A stretch of 64,000 bases of DNA, taken from IMG/VR virus record IMGVR_UViG_3300008110_000034, positions 1-64,000 of that record; one strand, 5' to 3'. Each line of letters opens with the position of its first letter. The first letter of the stretch is position 1. This document shows, one piece after another, positions 49,467 to 58,423 of this stretch. Source of the DNA: a virus. The notes under the pieces are model-generated. The model was not told the DNA's origin and ran no database searches. It was given only the letters and a program-made list of their open reading frames with translations. The position numbers and the translations under genes are program-made.

Positions 49467-49858
49467 TAGCCAAGGAAACATACACAAAAATTTTTCTTAA
49501 ACAAAAAGAAAAATCTTGTGATCCTGCTAACATAAAAATTCATATGTTCAAATGGTGGCAAAGTCACCGTTCAAAAAAAGAAGGCGGATTGAGATTATCC
49601 GATGAAGGATACGATTTCTTAACCAAAGAGCTAGAGTTAAGAAGTTACGAAGTTAAGTTCACTGAACCAATCGAACTAAGTCCCCAAACAATCATATTTT
49701 TTGATAGATATATTGATTGTCCTTATTATCTTACTAACAGTTATTTGGTTGTTTTTTCTGAAAAAAAAGCTTTTGAACTTTACATGTTTTCGGACGACAT
49801 TCGAAAATACGGATTGGTTAAAGCTATGAAAAACAGAGAAGAAGTCCAAAATGGCTAA
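49463..49858 (+). CDS. Hypothetical protein
   Basis: A 131-aa protein with a basic N-terminus and IIFFDRYIDCPYYLTNSYLV in the second half. It ends just before the moxR promoter. No family recognised. Confidence 0.5.
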   Translation: MIAKETYTKIFLKQKEKSCDPANIKIHMFKWWQSHRSKKEGGLRLSDEGYDFLTKELELRSYEVKFTEPIELSPQTIIFFDRYIDCPYYLTNSYLVVFSEKKAFELYMFSDDIRKYGLVKAMKNREEVQNG

Positions 49859-49865
49859 AAAGTAT

Positions 49866-49894
49866 TTGACAGTTGCCTAACTCTGTCATATAAT
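49866..49894 (+). promoter_or_regulatory. Perfect sigma70-type promoter for the MoxR gene
   Basis: TTGACA 49866-49871, 17-base spacer, TATAAT 49889-49894; predicted start near 49901. A 40-base leader with AAAGGA follows. Confidence 0.8.
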
Positions 49895-49940
49895 ACTGAC
49901 TGTAACACAATTTAACCACAATTTTTTTAAAGGATAATAA

Positions 49941-51029
49941 ATGAGCGAAATCTCATCTCGACAAGTTGGACCCAATGCTGCTAAAAAAGGTTTGCGTAAA
50001 GCATTCAAGCACAAGCGTCCTGTATTCCTTTGGGGACCTCCGGGTATCGGTAAGTCGGACATTATTAAGCAGTTGGGCGTCGAGCTTGATGCTCATGTAA
50101 TTGATGTTCGTTTGAGCCTCTGGGAGCCGACTGACATCAAAGGTATTCCGTACTTTGATTCTAACAATAGTACAATGGCATGGGCTCCCCCATCTGAATT
50201 GCCCAGTAAAGCACTAGCATCAAAATATAAAAATGTCATTTTGTTCCTAGACGAAATGAATTCTGCGGCGCCCACAGTACAGGCTGCTGCCTATCAGTTG
50301 ATTCTTAATCGTCGTGTTGGCACATATGAATTGCCTGACAATGTTTTTCTAGTTGCCGCTGGTAACCGCGAAAGCGACAAGGGTGTTACTTATCGTATGC
50401 CTGCTCCATTGGCGAACCGTTTTGTTCACTTGGAAATGCGTGTAGACTGGGACGACTACTTTGGTTGGGCTACTGAAAATAAGATCAATAAGGATGTCGT
50501 TGGTTTCCTTTCTTTCAGCAAAAAAGATCTTTATGATTTTGATCCTAAGTCTGCTAGTCGTGCATTTGCTACTCCTCGTACTTGGAGTTTTGTAAGTGAA
50601 TTACTCGACGACGAAGACGGTGACGAGAACACTCTTACTGACTTGGTATCAGGTGCAGTGGGCGAAGGTCTTGCTATTAAATTTATGGCACATCGTAAAG
50701 TGGCTAGCAAGATGCCTAAGCCTGAAGATGTGTTAACTGGCAAGGTTAAAAAGATGGAATCAAAAGAGATTTCAGCTATGTACTCTTTGACTATTAGTTT
50801 GTGCTATGAACTCAAAGATGCATGTGATAAAAACGATAAGGATTGGAACAAAAAAGTTAACAATTTCTTTAACTTTATCATGAATAACTTTGAAACTGAA
50901 TTGGTTATTATGGGTACTAAGTTAGCACTTACACAGTATCAGCTGCCATTAGATCCAGACGAGATCGAATGTTTTGACGATTTCCATGCTAAATATGGCA
51001 AATATATTAGCCAAGCGACCGATCGATAA
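49941..51029 (+). CDS. MoxR-type AAA+ ATPase
   Basis: A 362-aa protein: Walker A GPPGIGKS (32-39), Walker B LFLDEM (101-106), then the sensor region VAAGNRESD and an arginine-finger-type LANRF. These are MoxR features. MoxR ATPases act as chaperones for VWA-domain proteins, and a VWA gene follows, so they should form one system. Transcribed from its own strong promoter. Confidence 0.88.
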   Translation: MSEISSRQVGPNAAKKGLRKAFKHKRPVFLWGPPGIGKSDIIKQLGVELDAHVIDVRLSLWEPTDIKGIPYFDSNNSTMAWAPPSELPSKALASKYKNVILFLDEMNSAAPTVQAAAYQLILNRRVGTYELPDNVFLVAAGNRESDKGVTYRMPAPLANRFVHLEMRVDWDDYFGWATENKINKDVVGFLSFSKKDLYDFDPKSASRAFATPRTWSFVSELLDDEDGDENTLTDLVSGAVGEGLAIKFMAHRKVASKMPKPEDVLTGKVKKMESKEISAMYSLTISLCYELKDACDKNDKDWNKKVNNFFNFIMNNFETELVIMGTKLALTQYQLPLDPDEIECFDDFHAKYGKYISQATDR

Positions 51030-51048
51030 TTGTTTGGTCCATTAAACA

Positions 51049-51077
51049 TTGACACCGCCTACGGGCGGTGTTATAAT
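51049..51077 (+). promoter_or_regulatory. Perfect sigma70-type promoter with a hairpin in the spacer
   Basis: TTGACA 51049-51054, 17-base spacer, TATAAT 51072-51077. ACACCGCC (51052-51059) and GGCGGTGT (51064-51071) form an 8-bp inverted repeat with a TACG loop that fills the spacer. It may be an operator or the terminator of the upstream gene; the T run is poor. Confidence 0.75.
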
Positions 51078-51105
51078 ATGTACATACTAACAGTTAAGGA
51101 AAAAT

Positions 51106-52287
51106 ATGTATAATACTGATCCAATCGTTGATAAAATTGTTGTAGCTCGAGTTGGTCTCCTGCTACGTCATCCGTTTTTTGGTAACATGGCTACTCGTCT
51201 ACAAATTAAAGAAGCAGACGATTGGTGTCCTACTGCGGCTACTGACGGACGTCATTTATACTATAATACTAAATTTTTCGAAACTCTAAATATCAAACAA
51301 ATTGAATTTGTTGTTGCACACGAAATTCTACATAATGTGTTTGATCATATGAGTCGTGTCGAAGGCCGTGATCGATTCATTTGGAACGCGGCTGCTGACT
51401 ATTGTGTAAATGGTCAATTAGTTCGAGACAAGATCGGAGAAGTTCCGCCAGAAATTAAAATATTTCATGACTCCAAATATTACGGTTGGGGTGCAGAACA
51501 AGTGTATGATGAAATCTTTTCAAACATGGATGAAGAGCAACTTAAAGCTCTAGGTCAGTTACTTGACGAACACATTGACTGGAATAAAGATAACGGCGAC
51601 GGTAGGCCGTCATATTCAAAAGAAGAATTGAAAAAAATTCGTGACGAGATCAGAGATGCTACTATTCAAGCAGCTCAAGGTGCAGGCGCAGGTAATGTGC
51701 CATCGGGTGTAGAACGATTAATTAAAGAATTAACAGAACCTAAAATAAATTGGCGCACATTGCTACGTCAACAAATCCAAAGCACTATTAAAAACGATTA
51801 TACTTTTATGCGTCCAAATCGAAAAGGTTGGCACACTGGTGCTGTTTTACCAGGTATGCGATTTGACGAAACTATCGATATAGCTATTTCTTTAGATATG
51901 AGTGGATCCATTGGCGATGATCAAGCTAGAGATTTCCTTTCAGAAATTAAAGGAATTATGGAAGAGTACAAAGATTTTAAGTTAAAGATTTGGTGCTTTG
52001 ATACAAGTGTTTACAACGAGGCAGATTTTGACGGGTATAATGACGACATCGGAGGATACGAAGTCAAAGGTGGCGGTGGTACTGACTTTGATGCTAATTG
52101 GCATTATATGAAAGAAAACAATATTGAACCAAAGAAATTTATCATGTTTACTGATGGATATCCTTGGGGTAGTTGGGGTGACGAAAATTACTGCGATACT
52201 GTCTTTATTATTCACGGTAATGATAAAATTGTTCCGCCGTTTGGAACATATGCCTACTACGAAAATCCAAAATTTCAAGAATCATAA
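51106..52287 (+). CDS. VWA-domain metallopeptidase-like protein (DUF2201 type)
   Basis: A 393-aa protein: an N-terminal zinc-peptidase-like domain with VVAHEILHNVFDH (HEILH at 72-76) and a C-terminal von Willebrand A domain with the MIDAS motif LDMSGSIGDD near residue 262. This combination is the DUF2201-type metallopeptidase partner of MoxR. It would be switched by MoxR. Substrate unknown; host protein or virion maturation are options. Confidence 0.85.
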   Translation: MYNTDPIVDKIVVARVGLLLRHPFFGNMATRLQIKEADDWCPTAATDGRHLYYNTKFFETLNIKQIEFVVAHEILHNVFDHMSRVEGRDRFIWNAAADYCVNGQLVRDKIGEVPPEIKIFHDSKYYGWGAEQVYDEIFSNMDEEQLKALGQLLDEHIDWNKDNGDGRPSYSKEELKKIRDEIRDATIQAAQGAGAGNVPSGVERLIKELTEPKINWRTLLRQQIQSTIKNDYTFMRPNRKGWHTGAVLPGMRFDETIDIAISLDMSGSIGDDQARDFLSEIKGIMEEYKDFKLKIWCFDTSVYNEADFDGYNDDIGGYEVKGGGGTDFDANWHYMKENNIEPKKFIMFTDGYPWGSWGDENYCDTVFIIHGNDKIVPPFGTYAYYENPKFQES

Positions 52288-52349
52288 TTTTGCTCATTTC
52301 TGTTCTATGAAACAAATTTTTATCATATATAGTGTATAAGGAGATTATT

Positions 52350-52604
52350 ATGGAACACGAAACACAAGAAAATCAAATTAATTTAACTGCACAGTCTGCC
52401 GAAGCTCAGTCCGAGGCAGGCTCTCAAAATGCTGCTGGTACCGAATTAAACATCAATGATCTGGCTGCAATGAAAATGATTGTTGACATTGCTAGTTCAA
52501 GAGGTGCATTTAAGCCTGCAGAAATGATGGCAGTTGGACAAACTTATAATAAACTTACTGCATTCTTAAATGCTGTATCTAAAGGAGCATCTAATGGATC
52601 TTAA
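52350..52604 (+). CDS. Small acidic hypothetical protein
   Basis: An 84-aa protein from ATG 52350, after a strong AAGGAG. Gln/Glu-rich start, then a helical segment (INDLAAMKMIVDIASSRGAF). Not recognised. Bases 52288-52349 hold only this Shine-Dalgarno and an AT-rich leader. Confidence 0.55.
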   Translation: MEHETQENQINLTAQSAEAQSEAGSQNAAGTELNINDLAAMKMIVDIASSRGAFKPAEMMAVGQTYNKLTAFLNAVSKGASNGS

Positions 52605-53214
52605 ACACGTAGGTCGCGTTAAGGCTGATGCAAAAAAATGCTTAGTCGTTTTTCGAACACTGCCTGGTGACTCTAGTTATTGCCTTATAGTTCCTACAGA
52701 GTTATTATCAGACAGTCAACACGACGCGATTATTAGCTGCGTCGAAGGTAATACTGCACAAGCTTCCTTTGAGTTTGGCGAGGTATTAGCTAGGGTTCCA
52801 TTTTCAGATGGTAGAATGATGTTACCAGCTTTACATGCTGAAGGAAAGCTAGTTAGAATAGCTACTAAAGATATTGAAATGATTCCTAATCATACTACTG
52901 CTATTCAGCTGTCTGAGTTAAATCAAATGATTGCCGAGCAAAGAGGAACCACTGTAGATGAATTAGCTCTTAAATCGCCTAGTAAATCAGAAGGTCCAAA
53001 ATCTGAAACAGTAGATGTGGCTACTATTCAAGAAGTACCGAAAGTTTCTGAACCTGATTTAGTTACTCCTAATCCAAATGCAACACCAGAGGAGACTGCA
53101 AAACTATACAGAAGTCAAGCAGACAAACTAAGTAAGGAAGCTGCAAACTTAAGAAGACTGGCGGAAGATCTTGTCCCAACGAAAAAACCAGAGCGAAAAC
53201 AAATGGTTTCCTAA
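52594..53214 (+). CDS. Hypothetical protein with Pro/Glu-rich tail
   Basis: A 206-aa protein from ATG 52594, overlapping the previous gene by 11 bases. The N-terminal 110 residues look folded (KKCLVVFRTLPGDSSYCLIV), the remainder is a Pro/Glu/Lys-rich linker with a terminal helix. No family recognised. Confidence 0.5.
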   Translation: MDLKHVGRVKADAKKCLVVFRTLPGDSSYCLIVPTELLSDSQHDAIISCVEGNTAQASFEFGEVLARVPFSDGRMMLPALHAEGKLVRIATKDIEMIPNHTTAIQLSELNQMIAEQRGTTVDELALKSPSKSEGPKSETVDVATIQEVPKVSEPDLVTPNPNATPEETAKLYRSQADKLSKEAANLRRLAEDLVPTKKPERKQMVS

Positions 53215-53509
53215 AGATATCAACGATACTTGGTCTGAAATTTTTGAAGAAATTGAATTTGATGCTATACCAATTGAATACATACATGCCATTGATGTTG
53301 TTTTCAAAAATAAAAAAGTTTGGTCAATAGAAGTAGAAAAAAAATTATCCTATACATCGTGGAGTGATTTTGAGAAGGAAGTTCGAGAAATGCTCGGATC
53401 TTATAAAGATGACATAGAACATGTTAATTTTAAACTCGACACAGAGAGACTTAGAGTAGACATTACAAACAGTACTAAAAAATTCTTCAAAAATAGAAAG
53501 TTAAAATGA
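53171..53509 (+). CDS. Hypothetical protein upstream of thyX
   Basis: A 112-aa protein. TTG 53171 is the apparent start, inside the previous gene (44-base overlap); the start is uncertain. The sequence (WFPKDINDTWSEIFEEIEFD) resembles small conserved proteins of T4-like phages. Coupled by ATGA to thyX. Confidence 0.45.
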   Translation: MSQRKNQSENKWFPKDINDTWSEIFEEIEFDAIPIEYIHAIDVVFKNKKVWSIEVEKKLSYTSWSDFEKEVREMLGSYKDDIEHVNFKLDTERLRVDITNSTKKFFKNRKLK

Positions 53510-54174
53510 AAGTAAAGTTAATATCACATAGTACACCATCTCCTGAAATTCTTGCACAAGGGCTCGAAGATGCACAAGATCTTATAGCTTTTTGTGCAAG
53601 AGTAAGTAATCCAAGTAATCAGTTCAATACAGGAACCAGCGAAAAATTAATTAACTATCTAGTTAAACATAAACATTGGAGTCCGCTTGAAATGGTATCA
53701 GTGTGTTTAGAAATCGAAACAACACGAGACATTGCAAGGCAAATGCTACGACATCGTAGTTTTAGCTTTCAAGAATTTAGTCAACGCTACGCTGATCCAA
53801 CAAAGGACCTTAACTTTGTACATAGAGAGGCACGACTCCAGGATACTGCTAATCGACAGAACAGTATAGAAACCGACGATGACGACTTACAACAACAATG
53901 GCGTCGGTGGCAGAACAATGTTATTACTGAAGCACGTATGGCATATAATTGGGCTATTGAAAACGGTATAGCTAAAGAACAAGCTCGTGCTGTATTGCCG
54001 GAAGGGCTTATTGAAAGTCGTTTATATATGAACGGTACATTGCGTAGCTGGATACATTATATCGAACTTCGTTCCTCTAATGGAACACAAAAAGAACACA
54101 TGGAAATTGCTCGTGCATGTGCAGAAGTAATTTCTAAAGTAGTTCCTATGATCAATAATTTTATTACTGATTAA
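53506..54174 (+). CDS. thyX: Flavin-dependent thymidylate synthase
   Basis: A 222-aa enzyme with the ThyX motif RHRSFSFQEFSQRY (82-95), matching RHRxxSxxxxSxRY, and a C-terminal ESRLYMNGTLRSWIHYIELR. It makes dTMP from dUMP using FAD and methylene-THF, working with the phage dCMP deaminase. Its last 11 bases overlap the end of the convergent gene. Confidence 0.93.
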   Translation: MKVKLISHSTPSPEILAQGLEDAQDLIAFCARVSNPSNQFNTGTSEKLINYLVKHKHWSPLEMVSVCLEIETTRDIARQMLRHRSFSFQEFSQRYADPTKDLNFVHREARLQDTANRQNSIETDDDDLQQQWRRWQNNVITEARMAYNWAIENGIAKEQARAVLPEGLIESRLYMNGTLRSWIHYIELRSSNGTQKEHMEIARACAEVISKVVPMINNFITD

Positions 54175-55282
54175 ACCATTCAGTAAGTTTTTCTTTAAGA
54201 TTTTTTCCGATCTGCTCTTGAACAATCTGTCTATGCTGATTGTTCTTTTTTAGCCTCTCGTTGAGATTAGTAACGGACATTATGGAATCTTTGTTCTTTA
54301 AAAGACGTTCTAGCTCTTCTGCTACCATTTTTATTCGATTACCCGGATTTGGTTCTAAATCGTAAGAATGATCTACAATATCATCAAAGACATCAAACCC
54401 GTGATCCCTAACAGCTTGCACATGCCCTTTAACTGTTACAAATAATGGTATCTGATAAGATTGAAAAGCAAAAAACGTTTTCTCTGTTAAAAATACTCTA
54501 TCACTAAAAATACCTCCACAGTAGTTAGTACATTTTGTTCCAGGTATAATAGAATCGTCATAAGTAGATTCTAAAACTACTTTTACTATTGAATCTATTG
54601 CTTCGGGCGGGTAAGTGACTACATACTGATTTCTTTTTACTATTCCGTCAGCATACATTGGAAACAAATGTGTGTATTCTGCAGGTATTAATTCTTTATA
54701 TAATTCGTCCCCGTAATCGTCTGAAACTCCAAAACTCACACACCCTAAATTTAAAAGGTCTCGTTTAACTAATTCTAAAGTAAATAATAATCTAAAATTT
54801 TTTGGATTTCTTGATAAAGAATTGTAAAAAGTTTTTCTTTGAGAAATAGGCGTTAGTGCTCGCACTACACTTGTTAGATCCAATACAGGATTAATAACAA
54901 AAGGATTTGTACCTATGTGAGGGTAACTTCCGTCTGTAGTATATCCTGCATCAACAACCATTATATCTTCAATATTTTTTCCTGTTATTTCTAAAATAAA
55001 GTCTACTATTTCTTTCCATCTGTAATTTGGTAACGCTTCATTTCTGACCATTAATAAAAGTTTAGGGTATTCTTTTAATTTCTTTATGCTATGGCCAACA
55101 ATAAAAAGTTTTATCCTGCCAAGGTTATCCCAATATTTTAAAGCTGCTACATCAAAATTAATTACGCCTATTTTACGTTTTCCTCTACCTTCTAGAAGAT
55201 GAACTATGTCTCTGTTTAACCATACCCAATCTTTATCTTTAACTCTCTCTTGTAGTACGTTTAAATGAGATTTACTTAGCAT
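54164..55282 (-). CDS. Putative glycosyltransferase-like protein
   Basis: A 372-aa protein from ATG 55282, overlapping the radical-SAM gene by 11 bases. The C-terminal third has the pattern LTEKTFFAFQSYQIPLFVTV, then V-R-D-H-G-F-D-V-F-D-D-I-V-D-H-S-Y-D, of a group of phage and capsule-cluster proteins thought to be transferases. No firm family; an N-terminal extension from 55351 is less likely. Part of an SDR-radical SAM operon. Confidence 0.45.
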   Translation of the reverse strand: MLSKSHLNVLQERVKDKDWVWLNRDIVHLLEGRGKRKIGVINFDVAALKYWDNLGRIKLFIVGHSIKKLKEYPKLLLMVRNEALPNYRWKEIVDFILEITGKNIEDIMVVDAGYTTDGSYPHIGTNPFVINPVLDLTSVVRALTPISQRKTFYNSLSRNPKNFRLLFTLELVKRDLLNLGCVSFGVSDDYGDELYKELIPAEYTHLFPMYADGIVKRNQYVVTYPPEAIDSIVKVVLESTYDDSIIPGTKCTNYCGGIFSDRVFLTEKTFFAFQSYQIPLFVTVKGHVQAVRDHGFDVFDDIVDHSYDLEPNPGNRIKMVAEELERLLKNKDSIMSVTNLNERLKKNNQHRQIVQEQIGKNLKEKLTEWFNQ

Positions 55283-56432
55283 AAGTTTTATCTCCAGGAA
55301 ATAACGGTAGTTCAGTATTAGGTGCTCTTTTAGGAATTTTACTATCGGCACTACTTACACAACTTGGAGTAATACAAGGTTTAGGACTATCAAATAATCT
55401 AAAACCTGTTTCTATATTTCCCAATGGCACATCGTGACAGCTATAACTTCGTTTGATGCTTCCGTCTGGTTCGCGTATAATAATACCTCGATATCCACTA
55501 CTACATTCCCATCCTTCAAATTTGTTAAAATTAAAGGCATTAAATCGTTCGGCCTGATCCATGTACCACACCTTTTGTTCTTTATCTATAAATTCTACTT
55601 GAAAGTGTTGTGGGATATTTTGATTTTCTGCTTTATAAATTGGATCAGGCATCTTAACAAAAGTAGGAAATGGTCTTGAGACTAGTTTAGCAGTGGCAGC
55701 TTTAGCTTCAGTAAACGCCCGTTGAGGCATTCCGTTATGTAACTTTTCTAACATTTCAGAAGTATAACCATCTACTACCCGACTAGCAGTGGGATCGCTT
55801 TGAGGCTTTAATGTAACATTAATACCCCTATTATGAAAGTAAAGAGCGTTTTCATAATCTTTATCAAACCACTCTGGTACCATGACCATATTAATTGTAA
55901 CTTGTACATCATGGTCTTGACAAAGTTCTAATTTATCTCCAAATTCTTTTAGCTTCTCTTTAGTGTCAACATGTTCAGTGTGTAGACTAGCAGTTATACT
56001 TGCACGGTGGAATTTACTAACAGCAGGACAATATTCATCGTTAAACCATTTTACAGTTCTGCTCATATTAGTTGTCATATGAACACTGGTGTAATTTGTA
56101 TTTGGGGCATCATTATTCAAATGATTTAAAATATCTATGTACCCTGGATGAAAGGTTGGTTCGCCTCCACTAAGGCTAAAATGAAAACTATTAAATCCTC
56201 TTTCTCTAGCCTGTCGTTTAATTTCGTCTACAGTTTTAATACATAATTCTGTTGGTCTATGATCTTTTTTATCACTCCGTGCATAAGGCCAACAATAGCT
56301 ACAACGATAGTTACAATATCTGCCTAATAACCAACTTACTGTAAAAAGGTCTCTATATAACATATTTCGTTGTCCAACACGAACTATATTTTCAAACGGT
56401 ATTTTTTTAAAATCGTATTCTGATTTTTCCAT
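55272..56432 (-). CDS. Radical SAM enzyme with SPASM-like C-terminus
   Basis: A 386-aa protein. Cluster motif C40-x3-C44-x2-C47 in GRYCNYRCSYCWP, then LSGGEPT at 87-93 (SAM-binding). The C-terminal part has extra cysteines (WECSSG, SYSCHD, PCITPSC), suggesting further Fe-S clusters as in SPASM enzymes. Such enzymes often modify peptides or small molecules. It starts right after the SDR gene (TAACATG). Confidence 0.8.
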   Translation of the reverse strand: MEKSEYDFKKIPFENIVRVGQRNMLYRDLFTVSWLLGRYCNYRCSYCWPYARSDKKDHRPTELCIKTVDEIKRQARERGFNSFHFSLSGGEPTFHPGYIDILNHLNNDAPNTNYTSVHMTTNMSRTVKWFNDEYCPAVSKFHRASITASLHTEHVDTKEKLKEFGDKLELCQDHDVQVTINMVMVPEWFDKDYENALYFHNRGINVTLKPQSDPTASRVVDGYTSEMLEKLHNGMPQRAFTEAKAATAKLVSRPFPTFVKMPDPIYKAENQNIPQHFQVEFIDKEQKVWYMDQAERFNAFNFNKFEGWECSSGYRGIIIREPDGSIKRSYSCHDVPLGNIETGFRLFDSPKPCITPSCVSSADSKIPKRAPNTELPLFPGDKTYAK

Positions 56433-56433
56433 G

Positions 56434-56988
56434 TTAAACTTTCTGAATTGGGTCTATGCTTATTTCGTTTATATGAAATTCTTTAGGCTGTTCAATAACC
56501 CATTTTATGTAATTTGCTGCAAGACTAATATCCATACAAGTCCTAGTTGGATGTTTATGTTGTACATTAGATAAACTACCAAAACTTACTAAAGTGACTG
56601 TAGGACCTCCTTGCCATACACCGTTCATCGAAAGTGTATTACAATAATCTCTCAAAGCTTTTTTCTCTGCATTATATAACCATGCTCCGCCTTTTTTAAC
56701 TCGATCAGTTGTTGATCCTACACAAATTATTTTTAGATCTTTTTTGTTTTCTATGCAAGATTTATAAACTGCATCTAGTAGTACAGTTTGGTTAAATTTC
56801 CATAGTGCTGAACAATTTATAAAAATATCGTAATCTAAAACTTTTTTGGCTAGAGATAACTGTCCATCCGCTGAGGTTAAATCGTAGCCAGTTGTCCTTG
56901 ATACAAAAGTAGCGTCCGGATATATTTTAAATAGTTCAGAAGACAATCCAAAATTTTTATTTCCGGTTATTAGTATTTTGGAGCTCAC
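56434..56988 (-). CDS. Short-chain dehydrogenase/reductase-like protein
   Basis: A 184-aa protein from GTG 56988 (AGGAAG before it). Rossmann start ILITGNKNFGLSSEL, NCSAL in the N-A-G position, STTDR then YNAEK (the Y-x-x-x-K catalytic pair). It is shorter than usual (about 250 aa). Probable redox step for a sugar or other small molecule in the same operon as the radical SAM gene. Confidence 0.65.
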   Translation of the reverse strand: MSSKILITGNKNFGLSSELFKIYPDATFVSRTTGYDLTSADGQLSLAKKVLDYDIFINCSALWKFNQTVLLDAVYKSCIENKKDLKIICVGSTTDRVKKGGAWLYNAEKKALRDYCNTLSMNGVWQGGPTVTLVSFGSLSNVQHKHPTRTCMDISLAANYIKWVIEQPKEFHINEISIDPIQKV

Positions 56989-57022
56989 ATCTTCCTCTTA
57001 TTTTTACTTTGAAATAGTAGCA

Positions 57023-57050
57023 TATAAATATTTAGCTAGTAAAAACTAGC
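57023..57050 (+). promoter_or_regulatory. Perfect late promoter box TATAAATA with leader hairpin
   Basis: TATAAATA at 57023-57030 is an exact T4 late consensus, 41 bases before ATG 57071. Shortly after the expected start, GCTAGT (57035-57040) and ACTAGC (57045-57050) form a 6-bp stem with an AAAA loop. The minus-strand operon starts at 56988, so this is a divergent control region. Confidence 0.6.
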
Positions 57051-57070
57051 CAACATAATTTGAAGAACCC

Positions 57071-58423
57071 ATGAGAAAACTAGTTAAAAATACATACATC
57101 ATATACATTGTTGATGATAACAAGGATTATAAAGACACCTTAGGTCAGGAAATTGGTTATAATCTTCTAGAAGCATCTGTAAGGCACGACATGCTTTACA
57201 AATACTTTTTATCTTACGACGATGCATTTAAAAGTTTACAAACAGAAACAGCTCCTAAAGTCATTTTTACAAGACCAGGAAACACATTTGATCCAATATG
57301 GTTAGCACAGTTAGTTTCTAAAAATCCAGAGTATTCTCTAATTGGACATCTTTTAGACAAAGGTGAAGAATACTACGAACTACACAATCAATGTTTTATA
57401 TTAGATGTTAAAGATTGGAAACAATCCGGATCTCCTATGTATAATTCTCCTGGAGAGCAAACATGTACAAATATCAGTAGGAGCGAGAACAATTTTCATG
57501 ATCACCACACTCCTTTATCAGTTGATAAAGGTGATGGAACAAAGACCTATAAAAAGATAAAGCCAGGCGGATTAATTATTAGTAAATTGTTAGAACACGG
57601 ATTTAAAATTAGGCCGTGGACTTCAGAAGAAAGAAAGCATAAGTTTTACCTATACGATGATCTAGTTTTAAAGTACGGATCTTATCTACGTATAGAATGT
57701 ACGTTTGACGACACTATCTTTAATTGTACAAATGAACCAATTGTAAAATTTGAACTCCCGCAAATTAAAAGAATTGTAACTCCCGCAAACGGACTACAAG
57801 CCTTACAGATTATTGACAAGTGCCCTAATGCTACTACTGTAGATTTTAGAGATATTAGTCAATCTGCAATCAATTTTACAAAAAATGTTTTAGACAATTA
57901 TATCGGAAAAGATTATGACCAACTATGTTTTTCTAGCGGGTACAATCTTCAAGTTAGCAATCAAGAGTCTATTAGAAAATCAGAACAAGAATTTTTAAAC
58001 GGGCTTGTAGAACCTTATTCCGAAATGCAGTTTAGATTACTAGAACTGAATTGTAACTATTTCAAAGAAAGCTTCTTTGAAATAGAAGATTTAATTAATA
58101 GGATGAATGGTAATACATTGTATGCGTTTAGCAATATTCTGTCTTATAGGAAAACAGCATACTTGTACAGTCAAATTCATTTTAATTTAATGTTAAAAAC
58201 ATTAGCTAGTGCAGAAAGACTAGCAAAAAATGATAGTTATTTTTTAGGAATGTTACCTACTAGCGAAGCATCGACAAGAGGATATGCGTTAATGCATGTT
58301 AAAGATGTTAGTTTAGATCCTGATACAGAATTCAACTTTCCTTGGAGACAAAAATTATATGAATACTACACTGAATATCTCGGAATTCTTCGAGAAAAGG
58401 AAAGAAGAAAATCATTATCATAA
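57071..58423 (+). CDS. Large hypothetical protein in the accessory region
   Basis: A 450-aa protein. The first third has GLGQEIGYNLLEASVRHDML-type sequence in pieces and a block (VIFTRPGNTFDPIWLAQLV); the middle (PANGLQALQIIDKCPNATTV) and following V-D-F-R-D-I-S-Q faintly recall methyltransferase-like modules. No confident family. It has a late box and overlaps the oxygenase gene by 65 bases. Confidence 0.45.
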   Translation: MRKLVKNTYIIYIVDDNKDYKDTLGQEIGYNLLEASVRHDMLYKYFLSYDDAFKSLQTETAPKVIFTRPGNTFDPIWLAQLVSKNPEYSLIGHLLDKGEEYYELHNQCFILDVKDWKQSGSPMYNSPGEQTCTNISRSENNFHDHHTPLSVDKGDGTKTYKKIKPGGLIISKLLEHGFKIRPWTSEERKHKFYLYDDLVLKYGSYLRIECTFDDTIFNCTNEPIVKFELPQIKRIVTPANGLQALQIIDKCPNATTVDFRDISQSAINFTKNVLDNYIGKDYDQLCFSSGYNLQVSNQESIRKSEQEFLNGLVEPYSEMQFRLLELNCNYFKESFFEIEDLINRMNGNTLYAFSNILSYRKTAYLYSQIHFNLMLKTLASAERLAKNDSYFLGMLPTSEASTRGYALMHVKDVSLDPDTEFNFPWRQKLYEYYTEYLGILREKERRKSLS

